A DNA stretch of 53,923 nt, from assembly GCA_036676355.1 (NCBI GenBank), contig JAKFDA010000094.1, positions 1-53,923 on the forward strand, written 5' to 3'. The notes beneath the pieces are model-generated. The model did not search any database, was not told the DNA's origin, and saw only the letters and a list, made by a program, of their open reading frames with translations. Positions 7,903 to 15,289 of this stretch are shown here, piece by piece. Within the stretch, counting starts at the first letter, position 1, and every line of letters starts with the position of its first letter. Both the position numbers and the translations under genes were made by a program. The stretch comes from ZC4RG42 sp036676355 (lineage in GTDB: Bacteria > Pseudomonadota > Gammaproteobacteria > Burkholderiales > SG8-39).

Positions 7903-8724
7903 TCAGCTTTTGAAGAAAAACTCCATCTTGACGCCCGCCAATTCAATGATGTCGTGATCTTTCAAAGGATGTGCCTGCATATCGATCGTCTGGCCATTGA
8001 TCACGGGAAATTTATCGCCTTCCACATGGGTGATGAAATACCCTTGCGGGCGCTTGGTGATGACCGCCACCTGTTTGCCGGTCGCGCCGAGCGTCGTCAG
8101 CGCCTTGGTCAGCACTAATTCCCGTCCGGCCGAGCTTCCCGACAGAACCTGGATCGCTGCCGCGCCTTGCTGCGCGCTCATCGGGGCAGTGGCACCCGTA
8201 TGGTGGCCGGCCGGTGCGACCGGCTGCGAGGTGGACAGCCGCAGCGCCTGGGATTCGGACATCGGGCGTAACGGCTGGGAACTGGTAATCGACGGCACAG
8301 CCAATGGCGGGGCAATTGCCGTATTGACGAGTTCCGATGCAGCCGCCGATGATGAAGACATCATTTGCGGCGCCATGGTGTTGGGGCGCAACACCATCGT
8401 TCGCTCAAACTCCTCCGGCACCTTGCCCGACGCTGCGGCTTCGTTGACGTATTTCAGTTTGTACTTGCCAAGCTCGATCACGTCGTTGGTCTGCAGGAAA
8501 TGCTTCTTGATTGCCTGGCCGTTGACCGAGGTGCCGTTCGTGCTGCCCAGATCTTCCAGAAAAGAGTCGTTGAGAATGGTCACGATTACGGCGTGCTCAC
8601 CGCTTACCGCCAGGTTATCGATCTGGATATCGTTATGCGGCTTGCGACCGATCGTCGTTCGCTCCTTGGTCAGAGCGATCTCCTTCAGGACCAATCCATC
8701 CATGCTCAAAATCAGCTTTGCCAT
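7903..8724 (-). CDS. Protein with two FHA domains
   Basis: A 273-residue protein. The N-terminal FHA domain (about 15-95) shows GRKPHND, SGEH and STNGTSVNG, the phosphothreonine-recognition signature. A Ser/Pro/Thr/Ala-rich linker follows (about 100-185). A second, more divergent FHA-like fold ends the protein (about 188-272, with VINGQTIDM and DHDIIELAGVKMEF). FHA domains dock on phosphothreonine in partner proteins. The ATG at 8724 has GAGG 8 nt upstream; the reading frame extends 13 codons further without a better site. It lies 50 nt after the PP2C phosphatase gene, a common phospho-signalling pair. No Ser/Thr kinase is present in the window. Confidence 0.88.
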   Translation of the reverse strand: MAKLILSMDGLVLKEIALTKERTTIGRKPHNDIQIDNLAVSGEHAVIVTILNDSFLEDLGSTNGTSVNGQAIKKHFLQTNDVIELGKYKLKYVNEAAASGKVPEEFERTMVLRPNTMAPQMMSSSSAAASELVNTAIAPPLAVPSITSSQPLRPMSESQALRLSTSQPVAPAGHHTGATAPMSAQQGAAAIQVLSGSSAGRELVLTKALTTLGATGKQVAVITKRPQGYFITHVEGDKFPVINGQTIDMQAHPLKDHDIIELAGVKMEFFFKS

Positions 8725-8774
8725 TGGCAATCCTCGTGTATCCACTGCGTCATGCCGCGCCACCCGGCGACATG

Positions 8775-9599
8775 CTATTTCATCCAGCCGAAAATTCGAT
8801 CATGCCACGCGCGCCTGGCAGCGTAATCGCGCACTACTTTGACTAAAATCACCGAAATATTGTCCCGCCCGCCGTTGTCGTTCGCGAGTTGCACCAACTG
8901 CTGCGCCGCCAGCCGCAGATTCACGGATAGCGTTCGCAGCGTCATGGCCATGTCCTCATCCGACACCATGTCGTTAAGTCCATCGGAACACAAAAGATAG
9001 ATGTCGCCCGGAGCGGTCTCGAACTCGCTGATTTCCGGTTCGACGACGACCTCGATGCCCAACGCGCGCGTCACCAGATTCTTGTTCTGTGAAAATTTGG
9101 CTTGTTCAGCCGTTAACATGCCGCTGTCGATCTGTTCTTGCAGAAGCGAATGGTCTTTGGTGAGCTGTACAAGCCGATCGCCACGCAGGCGGTAAAACCT
9201 CGAATCACCGATATGCGCGACGGCGACCCTATTGTCGTAGAAAATCGCGGCAACCAGGGTTGTCCCCATGCCGGCATATTGCGCCTCGCTCTGCGCCGCC
9301 TGGTAGATCGAACTGTTCGCCTTGGCGATCTGTTCGGCCAACAGGCGCTGTGCGAGCGATACGCCGCTACTCGGGTCAACATAATGCAGCGGCCGCTTAT
9401 CGAGCGCATGCTGCAATTCGGTGGTGATCACGGCGGTTGCCATGCCGCTGGCGACTTCGCCGGCGTTATACCCCCCCATGCCGTCGGCAAGCACGACCAA
9501 ACCATTTGCCGCATCCGCAGCCACGGAATCTTCGTTGTGCGACCGGATCATCCCCGGATCGGTGCAACTCGCAATTTCAAGCGCTTGACTTAAATCCAT
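8775..9599 (-). CDS. PP2C-family Ser/Thr protein phosphatase
   Basis: A 274-residue soluble PPM phosphatase. It has the metal and phosphate motifs in order: RSHNEDS, VLADGMGGYNAGE, HIGDSRFYRLRG, LLCSDGLNDMVSD and GGRDNISVILV. Such enzymes remove phosphate from Ser/Thr residues and often work against a Hanks-type kinase on FHA-bound targets. The ATG at 9599 gives the family-standard beginning (LEIASCTDPGMIRSHNED); a TTG 16 codons upstream is less likely. It is the first gene of the run PP2C-FHA-MBL, all on the minus strand. Downstream spacing to the FHA gene is 50 nt. Confidence 0.9.
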   Translation of the reverse strand: MDLSQALEIASCTDPGMIRSHNEDSVAADAANGLVVLADGMGGYNAGEVASGMATAVITTELQHALDKRPLHYVDPSSGVSLAQRLLAEQIAKANSSIYQAAQSEAQYAGMGTTLVAAIFYDNRVAVAHIGDSRFYRLRGDRLVQLTKDHSLLQEQIDSGMLTAEQAKFSQNKNLVTRALGIEVVVEPEISEFETAPGDIYLLCSDGLNDMVSDEDMAMTLRTLSVNLRLAAQQLVQLANDNGGRDNISVILVKVVRDYAARRAWHDRIFGWMK

Positions 9600-9861
9600 T
9601 TGACGCACGCCCGCGTAGAACGCTCCACCGGCGCACTGACCGTGCAATCAATTGACCTCAATTTCGCCCTTCCCCCGTCCCGCTCGCATGCCTGCATCTC
9701 GTCAAATACGCAGTGCAGCATTAACTTGCTGAAGAAACAGCAGCATAAATTCCATTCTTGCAGCCCGGTATGAATTTCGTCAAATTTCGCAGCACTGGAA
9801 GCTTGGATTGGGAAAGGGTGACCCGCCCAGGGGGCATAGCCGCCGATGATGCCGCGCGGCT

Positions 9862-10035
9862 CCAGCTTTGGCGACCGTGCTTGCGCAGCCAAACCAGCGC
9901 CATTGAGCGACCCTGAAGACCGTAGCGGCGTTGCGCCTGCTTGTAGGTCAGTTCGCCTTTTTCAACCTGCTCGACCACCGTCAGCTTAAAAGCCAGCGTG
10001 TAGTCACGCTGGGTACGCTTCAAACCTGATTCCAT
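9862..10035 (-). pseudogene. Remnant of an IS3-type transposase OrfA
   Basis: The first 58 codons read as the helix-turn-helix start of an IS3/IS150-like OrfA (KRTQRDYTLAFKLTVVEQVEKGELTYKQAQRRYG... WLRKHGRQ). The frame then runs on to 9721 with residues unlike any transposase. The leucine zipper and the whole OrfB with its DDE catalytic domain are missing. It is a decayed insertion sequence. The stretch 9600-9861 shows no other gene. A hairpin (10044-10063) and two tandem 20-21-nt repeats (10066-10106) lie at its outer side and may mark the old element end. Confidence 0.8.
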
Positions 10036-10065
10036 CTGATTTGCCTTTTCTTGAGAGAAAAGGTG

Positions 10066-10106
10066 TCAACCTCAGGCAGGACGGGTCAAACCTCAGGCAG
10101 GACGGG
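10066..10106. repeat. Two tandem copies of a 20/21-nt repeat beside the IS remnant
   Basis: The unit TCAACCTCAGGCAGGACGGG (10066-10085) is followed directly by the same unit with one extra A (10086-10106). It lies between the transposase remnant and the formyltransferase terminator. It may be a scar of insertion or excision. Confidence 0.7.
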
Positions 10107-10110
10107 GCAG

Positions 10111-10151
10111 TGCAAAAAAAAAAGCCCTGCGAGCGCAGGGCTTTTTTGCAC
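10111..10151 (-). terminator. Strong intrinsic terminator of the oxc-frc-formyltransferase operon
   Basis: Stem AGCCCTGC (10123-10130), loop GAGC, GCAGGGCT (10135-10142). On the minus strand a run of ten T follows. It begins 8 nt after the formyltransferase stop and closes the operon. Confidence 0.88.
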
Positions 10152-10159
10152 TTAGCCGA

Positions 10160-11092
10160 TCAGCTGCCGAGGATCGTTCCGACAGTGATTCCGAGCGCTG
10201 TGGCCAATTCGGCGCCGCCCAGCTTCTTGGTCTCTTCGCCCTTGGCTTTCGTCACTTTGATGCGACCGCCCTGGCAGGTGATAAAGAAACTGTCGCCGGT
10301 AATTTCGGAAACTTCGCCGATTTTGCCTTTCACGCCACCAAAGGACCGGAACAGCTCTTTGCTGCTGTCATAGATCTGAACCTTCTTGCCGTTCAGGGTA
10401 GTCCATGCGCCGGGCGCCGGGTTGCAGGCACGGATCATGTTGTAGACCTGATCGACGTGGTTGTGAAAGTTGAGTTTGGACTCGGCGGCACGCATCCAGC
10501 CTTCGTAGGTAGCCTTGTTTTCGTCCTGCACCACTTCCTTGTGCTTGCCTGCCACGACGAGATCCGCCGCTTCCAGCATCGCCTGAACGCCCATCGGGAA
10601 CAGATGGTTGAAATACACGGAGCCGATGGTGTCGTCCGGGCCGATGGCGCATTCCTTCTGCAACACGACGGGGCCTTCGTCCAGACCATCGGTCGGGCGG
10701 AAAATCGTCAAACCGGTCTTGGTGTCGCCCTTGGCGATCGGCCAGTTGATCGAACTCGGGCCGCGGTAAAGCGGCAGCAGCGAAGGGTGATACTGGATCG
10801 TGCCGTGCTTAGGAAGGTTGACGAATTCCTGCGGCGCGAATTGCAGCACGTAGGCCATGATGCCGATGTCGGCGTTGCACTGCTTCATCGCGTCGAGCGC
10901 TTCGGCGCTCTTGAGGTTCGGCAGTTGATAGACCTTGAGACCTTTTTCCAACGCCGCCACTTTCAGCGGATCCGCCTTCGCGCCTTCTTTTTCGGGTGCG
11001 CAGAAAACGGCAGCGACTTCGTCGCCGCGCGCCAGAAACGCTTCCAGCGTGGCTTTGCCGAAATCCTGCTGTCCAATGATTACGATACGCAT
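10160..11092 (-). CDS. Formyltransferase of the 10-formyl-THF hydrolase (ALDH1L1 N-domain) type
   Basis: A 310-residue stand-alone formyltransferase. The N-terminal Rossmann domain carries YHPSLLPLYRG with H102 and DGLDEG with D138. The 36-residue spacing equals that of H106/D142 in the hydrolase domain of mammalian 10-formyl-THF dehydrogenase (ALDH1L1). Surrounding strings (SSINW, VVLQKECAIGPDDT, ATYEGWMR, IRACNPAPGAW) also follow that family rather than tRNA formyltransferase. The Asn two residues before the catalytic His of Fmt is Q here. The C-terminal domain (about 205-310) is OB-like. Third gene of the oxc-frc operon, 192 nt behind frc. Family knowledge suggests 10-formyl-THF to formate plus THF. 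In this context, transfer of formyl between CoA and THF is an attractive but unproven alternative. The start ATG at 11092 is the only sensible one. Confidence 0.75.
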   Translation of the reverse strand: MRIVIIGQQDFGKATLEAFLARGDEVAAVFCAPEKEGAKADPLKVAALEKGLKVYQLPNLKSAEALDAMKQCNADIGIMAYVLQFAPQEFVNLPKHGTIQYHPSLLPLYRGPSSINWPIAKGDTKTGLTIFRPTDGLDEGPVVLQKECAIGPDDTIGSVYFNHLFPMGVQAMLEAADLVVAGKHKEVVQDENKATYEGWMRAAESKLNFHNHVDQVYNMIRACNPAPGAWTTLNGKKVQIYDSSKELFRSFGGVKGKIGEVSEITGDSFFITCQGGRIKVTKAKGEETKKLGGAELATALGITVGTILGS

Positions 11093-11284
11093 GAGCTTCT
11101 ACCTTAAATTTTGTTGAACCTTAAACCTTCGCCAAAGCAGCAAGCGGAGAGAACGAAGGTTCTCCCACGCTTGAAGTTCGATCAATAAAGGCTTGGCCTT
11201 TTGAAGCGGGCCACAGAGGGCGCTGCCCGGGAAGAAACAGCGTCTTCCGCGGGCACGCGACCTCCATGGTTCAAGAATCGGCCG

Positions 11285-12544
11285 TCAGGCGGCCTTCTTG
11301 GGCGGGTTGCTGAACGCACCCGCGGCTTTCATCGCGTCGATCTTGCTTTGATCGAAGCCGCATACTTCTTTCAGAACCTCTTCGGTGTGCTCGCCCAGGA
11401 GCGGTGACCGCTTATGGTCGACCGGCGAATCGGTCAGCTTGATCGGCATGCCGACGTTGTAGCACTTGCCGCGCACCGGATGATCCATCTCCACCCACAT
11501 TTCACGCACATGAGTGTGCTCGTGTTCGGCGATATCCTTGGTGCTCAGCACCGGGCCGCACGGTACATCGATTTCATTGAACAGCGCCGTCAGCTCGTAC
11601 TTGGTGTAATCCTTGGCGAAGTCGGTAAGGATCTTCCACAGTTCAGCCTGGTTCTTGCGGCGTTCGCCGATCTTGGCAAAGCGCGGGTCATTCGCCAGGG
11701 CTTCTCCGCCGATGCGGGCCGCAAGTTTCGGCCAAATCGCTTCCTGCACGACCAAATACACCCAGTCGTTCAGCCCGTCACCCTTGCACTTGATGGCATT
11801 GCCGAGTTGGCCGCCGCCGGAGTCGTTATCGCTACGCGGCACTTCGGTCAAGCCCTCGGTCGGGGCCGAGTATTCGGACAGCGGGCCGCGCGACAGACGC
11901 TGATGATCGCGGAACTTGACGCGGCACAGGTTCATGATGCCGTCCATCATTGCCACTTCGACGTACTGGCCTTTATTCGTATGCGTGCGCTGGAACAGCG
12001 CGCCGAGAATGCCGATGACGAAGTGCAGGCCGGTGCCGGTATCGCCGATTTGCGCGCCGGTCAGCAGCGGAGAGCCGTTGCGCAGGCCAGTGGTGCTCAT
12101 CGACCCGCCCATTGCCTGGGCGATGGGTTCATACGCCTTGAGGTCGGCAAACGGACCCGTGGAACCGAAGCCCTTGATCGAGGCGAGAATGGTGCGCGGG
12201 TTGATGGCGTGAATCTTTTCCCAGCTGTAGCCCAGGCGATCGAGCACGCCGGGGCCGAAGTTTTCCATCACGATGTCGCACTTCTTGACCAGCTCGGCGA
12301 ACACTTCCTTGCCTTGCGGGGTTTTCATGTTGACCGTGATGGAACGCTTGTTGGCGTTCAACATGGTGAAGTACAGGCTGTCGGCGTCCGGGATGTCGCG
12401 CAGCTGCGAACGGGTGATGTCACCGGACGGTGATTCGAATTTAATAACGTCCGCGCCCATCCATGCGAGCAGTTGCGAGGCGGACGGACCAGCCTGCACG
12501 TGCGTCATGTCGAGTATGCGGATACCTTCCAGTGCTTTCTTCAT
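11285..12544 (-). CDS. frc: Formyl-CoA:oxalate CoA-transferase (class III)
   Basis: A 419-residue CaiB/BaiF-family enzyme that swaps CoA from formyl-CoA to oxalate, giving oxalyl-CoA and formate. Visible marks: Q17 in HVQAGPSASQLL, catalytic Asp D168 in AQIGDTGTG (D169 in the Oxalobacter enzyme) and the flexible glycine loop SGGGQ. Length matches the 428-residue Oxalobacter and 416-residue E. coli proteins. Second gene of the operon, 75 nt after oxc across a GC hairpin (12580-12599). It regenerates substrate for Oxc, so the two form a cycle that turns oxalate into formate and CO2. The C-terminus ends in a short basic tail. Specificity for oxalate is supported by the neighbour oxc. Confidence 0.94.
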   Translation of the reverse strand: MKKALEGIRILDMTHVQAGPSASQLLAWMGADVIKFESPSGDITRSQLRDIPDADSLYFTMLNANKRSITVNMKTPQGKEVFAELVKKCDIVMENFGPGVLDRLGYSWEKIHAINPRTILASIKGFGSTGPFADLKAYEPIAQAMGGSMSTTGLRNGSPLLTGAQIGDTGTGLHFVIGILGALFQRTHTNKGQYVEVAMMDGIMNLCRVKFRDHQRLSRGPLSEYSAPTEGLTEVPRSDNDSGGGQLGNAIKCKGDGLNDWVYLVVQEAIWPKLAARIGGEALANDPRFAKIGERRKNQAELWKILTDFAKDYTKYELTALFNEIDVPCGPVLSTKDIAEHEHTHVREMWVEMDHPVRGKCYNVGMPIKLTDSPVDHKRSPLLGEHTEEVLKEVCGFDQSKIDAMKAAGAFSNPPKKAA

Positions 12545-12579
12545 TGCCTTGAATCCTCCAAGGGGAATTGGAAACGGAA

Positions 12580-12599
12580 GCGCCCCGCAAGCGGGGCGC
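12580..12599 (-). terminator. Intercistronic GC hairpin between oxc and frc
   Basis: Nine-base arms GCGCCCCGC (12580-12588) and GCGGGGCGC (12591-12599) with only AA between them. The minus-strand tail has few T. It is better read as an mRNA-stabilising or attenuating hairpin between oxc and frc than as a full terminator. Confidence 0.5.
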
Positions 12600-12619
12600 C
12601 TCTTTATTTACTGTTCAGC

Positions 12620-14380
12620 CTACTTCTTTTTGGCAACCGTCGGGTTCAGGCCCGTAATGCGGCCGCTTTCGGTGCCGGCGTTCTCATCGATGACGGCATT
12701 AATCAGGGTAGGCTTACCCGATTTGATTGCTTCTTCCATCGCCTTGCGCAGTTCGGCCGGAGTTTCGGCATGCACGCCCACGCCGCCGAAAGCCTCGATC
12801 AGCTTGTCATAGCGCGCACCTTTGACAAACGAACACGGTGCCGGATCGGCGCCACCGCCAAGGTTGCGATCGCTACCCTTGTACACGCCATTATTATTGA
12901 AGATGACGATGCACACCGGGAGGTTGTAGCGGCAGATCGTTTCGACTTCCATGCCGGAAAAACCGAACGCGCTGTCGCCCTCGACGGCGATCACGGGTTG
13001 TCCGGATTCCACGGCGGCCGCTACGGCGAAACCCATGCCGACGCCCATCACGCCCCAGGTGCCTACATCCAGGCGCTTACGCGGCTTGTACATGTCGACA
13101 ATGCTGCGCGCGAAGTCGAGCGCGTTGGCGCCTTCGTTAACGAACATCGCATCCGGATTAGCCTTGACGATGTCACGCACGACATTGAGCGCGCTATGGA
13201 AATTCATCGGCCGCGGATCCTTGGCCAGCGCCTCGCTCATCTTGGCGATGTTCTTGCTCTTGCGCTCCGCGATCGCGTCCAGCCACTCTGCCGGCGGCTT
13301 GGACCAGCCCGAACCGACGCCGGCAACCAGAGCCTCGACGCAGGAGCCGATATCGCCGACCAGCGGCGCATCGATGCGCACGTTGCTATCCGCCTCGGTG
13401 GGCGAAATGTCGATCTGGATGAACTTCTGGCCGCCCCATTCCTTGTGGCCTTTACCACCCCAGGTCTTGCCTTTGCCATGCGAGAGCAGCCAGTTGAGGC
13501 GGGCACCCACTAGCAGCACGACGTCGGCATTTGGCAGTACGAAGGAACGAGCAGCAGCAGCGGATTGCTCATGCGTGTCCGGCAGGAGCCCTTTGGCCAT
13601 AGACATGGGCAGATAGGGAATGCCGGTCTTCTCGATCAGCGCGCGGACTTCGTCATCGCACTGCGCATAGGCCGCGCCTTTGCCCAGCAGAATCAGCGGC
13701 TTCTTAGCACCCTTGAGCAGATCCAGCGCGCGCTTGACGGCTTCCGGTGCCGGGATTTGACGCGGGGCCGGATCGACGACCTTGATCAGGGAGTTCTTGC
13801 CAGCGACTGCATCCATGGTCTGCGGGAACAGCTTGGCCGGCAGATCCAGATACACGCCACCCGGGCGACCGGACACGGCTGCGCGAATGGCACGCGCTAT
13901 ACCGATGCCGATATCCTCGGCGTGGAGTATGCGGAAGGCGGCCTTGCACAGAGGCTTGGCGATCGCCAGTTGATCCATTTCCTCATAGTCGCCCTGCTGC
14001 AGGTCGACGATTTCACGCTCGCTGGAGCCGCTGATGAGAATCATGGGCCAGCAGTTGGTGGTGGCGTTGGCCAACGGGACGAGCCCGTTGAGGAAGCCCG
14101 GTGCGGACACGGTCAGGCAGACTCCGGGTTTGCCTTCCGCGCCGTGCATGAAACCGGCGATCGCGGCGGCATTGCCGGCGTTCGCTTCGTTGCGGAAGGA
14201 GATCATCCGCATGCCTTCAGCCTGCAACATACGGGCGAAATCCGTGATCGGAATCCCCGGCACACCGTAGACGTTGGTGATTCCGTTGAGCTTTAGAGCA
14301 TCGATGACAAGGTGAAAGCCGTCAGTCACTTGTGATTCTGCATCGCCGGCGGCGGCGACTTGGGGTTCAACGATACCCAT
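12620..14380 (-). CDS. oxc: Oxalyl-CoA decarboxylase (thiamine diphosphate-dependent)
   Basis: A 586-residue ThDP enzyme that converts oxalyl-CoA to formyl-CoA and CO2. The catalytic Glu is E65 (SFRNEANAG, E56 in Oxalobacter). Y132-E133 lie in QQGDYEEMDQ, and the cofactor motif EGDSAFGFSGME runs on to NNNGVYKG. Long strings are almost identical to the Oxalobacter formigenes enzyme (CLTVSAPGFLNG, SGSSEREIVDLQQGDYEEMD, DVGTWGVMGVGMG). The residues contacting the oxalyl/CoA end (GVPGIPITD) support Oxc rather than a general 2-hydroxyacyl-CoA lyase. The N-terminus carries about 9 extra residues. The ATG at 14380 follows GGAGAA. First gene of oxc-frc-formyltransferase. An FNR-like box at 14496-14513 with a -10 hexamer at 14469-14474 precedes it, and the Crp/Fnr regulator gene is divergent. 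Confidence 0.96.
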   Translation of the reverse strand: MGIVEPQVAAAGDAESQVTDGFHLVIDALKLNGITNVYGVPGIPITDFARMLQAEGMRMISFRNEANAGNAAAIAGFMHGAEGKPGVCLTVSAPGFLNGLVPLANATTNCWPMILISGSSEREIVDLQQGDYEEMDQLAIAKPLCKAAFRILHAEDIGIGIARAIRAAVSGRPGGVYLDLPAKLFPQTMDAVAGKNSLIKVVDPAPRQIPAPEAVKRALDLLKGAKKPLILLGKGAAYAQCDDEVRALIEKTGIPYLPMSMAKGLLPDTHEQSAAAARSFVLPNADVVLLVGARLNWLLSHGKGKTWGGKGHKEWGGQKFIQIDISPTEADSNVRIDAPLVGDIGSCVEALVAGVGSGWSKPPAEWLDAIAERKSKNIAKMSEALAKDPRPMNFHSALNVVRDIVKANPDAMFVNEGANALDFARSIVDMYKPRKRLDVGTWGVMGVGMGFAVAAAVESGQPVIAVEGDSAFGFSGMEVETICRYNLPVCIVIFNNNGVYKGSDRNLGGGADPAPCSFVKGARYDKLIEAFGGVGVHAETPAELRKAMEEAIKSGKPTLINAVIDENAGTESGRITGLNPTVAKKK

Positions 14381-14468
14381 GGAGTTCTCCTATTTGGCGC
14401 TAGAAGCCCCGCTGATGCAAACCACAGCGCACACAGCAGAGCAAAGGGGTTCGGTAATACAGGAATCA

Positions 14469-14513
14469 AGGATAGGCAATCGCAGGGTGAATCAACCTTG
14501 ACTGAGGTCAAGG
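14469..14513 (-). promoter_or_regulatory. FNR-like box and candidate class II promoter of oxc
   Basis: Perfect inverted repeat CCTTGAC-TGAG-GTCAAGG (14496-14513, core TTGAC-N4-GTCAA). On the minus strand a -10-like TATCCT covers 14474-14469. From its last base to the box centre (14504.5) is 35.5 nt, which places the box near -41.5 of a start at about 14462. This is class II activator geometry. The box also lies 78 nt before the divergent regulator gene, so autoregulation is possible. Confidence 0.7.
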
Positions 14514-14590
14514 ATTACGGCTCTAATTGACAGCTTCCTAGGGCGTATGTTCCTGCGCCGCCATAAACGCTGTCAGCCGGCCATTTTCGC

Positions 14591-15202
14591 ATGTCGAGTA
14601 TCTCTACCCACCCGCTCCGCAACACGATCCGCCTCGAGCTCAAGCACAACCTGATTCTGGGCGGCATGTCACAGGAAGCGTGGGGTGAACTCGAACCTCG
14701 GCTGGAGATCGCCGAGTATCGCAAGGGCGATCTGCTGGTACATCAGGGTGGACAGGAAATGGAGCAGTTTTTCATCCTGGAAGGGATATTGAAGCGGGTC
14801 GTCAGCAACGCGGAGGGGAAGGAAATGATCCTGCGCTTTGCCGCCGAGACCGACATGGACACATCCTACGCTGCCTGGCGTCTGAAAACCCCGGCTCCGT
14901 ACAGCATCGTTGCAGTGACGAAGGTCCGAATGGCAAAGATGAGCTTGCAGCACTGGGTCGAGTTCATTGAAGCCCACCCCGATGTCAAAAGCCGGTTCGA
15001 GTACGAGGTGATGCATTTGATGTCGGAAGTGATGGCCCACACCATTACACTGCACTTACTCGACGCGCCGGGACGGTTGGCCCGCTTTCAGCGCAAGCAT
15101 CGCGACTTGCTCGGCCGCATTCCGAACAAGGAATTGGCATCCTACCTCAATCTCACGCCGGAAACGCTCTCCCGGCTGAAGCAAAAGCACTCGATCGCCT
15201 GA
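14591..15202 (+). CDS. Crp/Fnr-family transcriptional regulator, candidate controller of the oxalate regulon
   Basis: A 203-residue regulator. A cyclic-nucleotide-binding-like beta-roll sits at about 20-125 (KGDLLVHQGGQEMEQFFILEG), a long dimer helix at about 130-160 and a helix-turn-helix at about 175-200 (IPNKELASYLNLTPETLSR). The recognition helix has E191-x-x-S194-R195, the same trio FNR uses to read TTGA half-sites. There is no cysteine anywhere, so an FNR iron-sulfur cluster is excluded. The CRP cAMP signature is also absent, so the signal is unknown. The protein ends soon after the recognition helix, without the usual wing, as in many short Crp/Fnr members. The gene is divergent from oxc and shares with it a perfect TTGAC-N4-GTCAA palindrome. 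That its targets are the five boxes in this window is inference. Confidence 0.85.
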   Translation: MSSISTHPLRNTIRLELKHNLILGGMSQEAWGELEPRLEIAEYRKGDLLVHQGGQEMEQFFILEGILKRVVSNAEGKEMILRFAAETDMDTSYAAWRLKTPAPYSIVAVTKVRMAKMSLQHWVEFIEAHPDVKSRFEYEVMHLMSEVMAHTITLHLLDAPGRLARFQRKHRDLLGRIPNKELASYLNLTPETLSRLKQKHSIA

Positions 15203-15211
15203 AACGCCTAT

Positions 15212-15279
15212 CTCCATAAATGCAAACGGCCCTCCGAAGAGGGCCGTTTGCATTTATGGAGCCCGGCACACCGGGCTCC
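15212..15279. terminator. Two overlapping hairpins between convergent regulator and tctA
   Basis: A perfect 23-bp inverted repeat (15212-15234 and 15239-15261, loop CGAA) overlaps a second stem, GGAGCCCGG (15258-15266) with CCGGGCTCC (15271-15279). They share GGAG at 15258-15261, so the full stems cannot coexist. They probably end both convergent transcripts, though neither strand has a long T-tract. Confidence 0.65.
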
Positions 15280-15289
15280 ATCACCTGGC

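Noticed and set aside
10160..11092. Methionyl-tRNA formyltransferase (fmt)
   Set aside because: The catalytic stretch lacks the Asn of the Fmt N-x-H motif, the flanking strings follow ALDH1L1, and no def gene is adjacent.
14526..14531. TTGACA as a -35 element for the regulator gene
   Set aside because: No acceptable -10 occurs at 16-18 nt; the nearest TATGTT is at 13 nt.
14591..15202. Oxygen-sensing FNR
   Set aside because: The protein has no cysteine, so it cannot hold the [4Fe-4S] cluster.
15212..15261. 23-bp inverted repeat as a phage or IS end
   Set aside because: It lies between convergent genes with a 4-nt loop and no target duplication; a terminator fits better.
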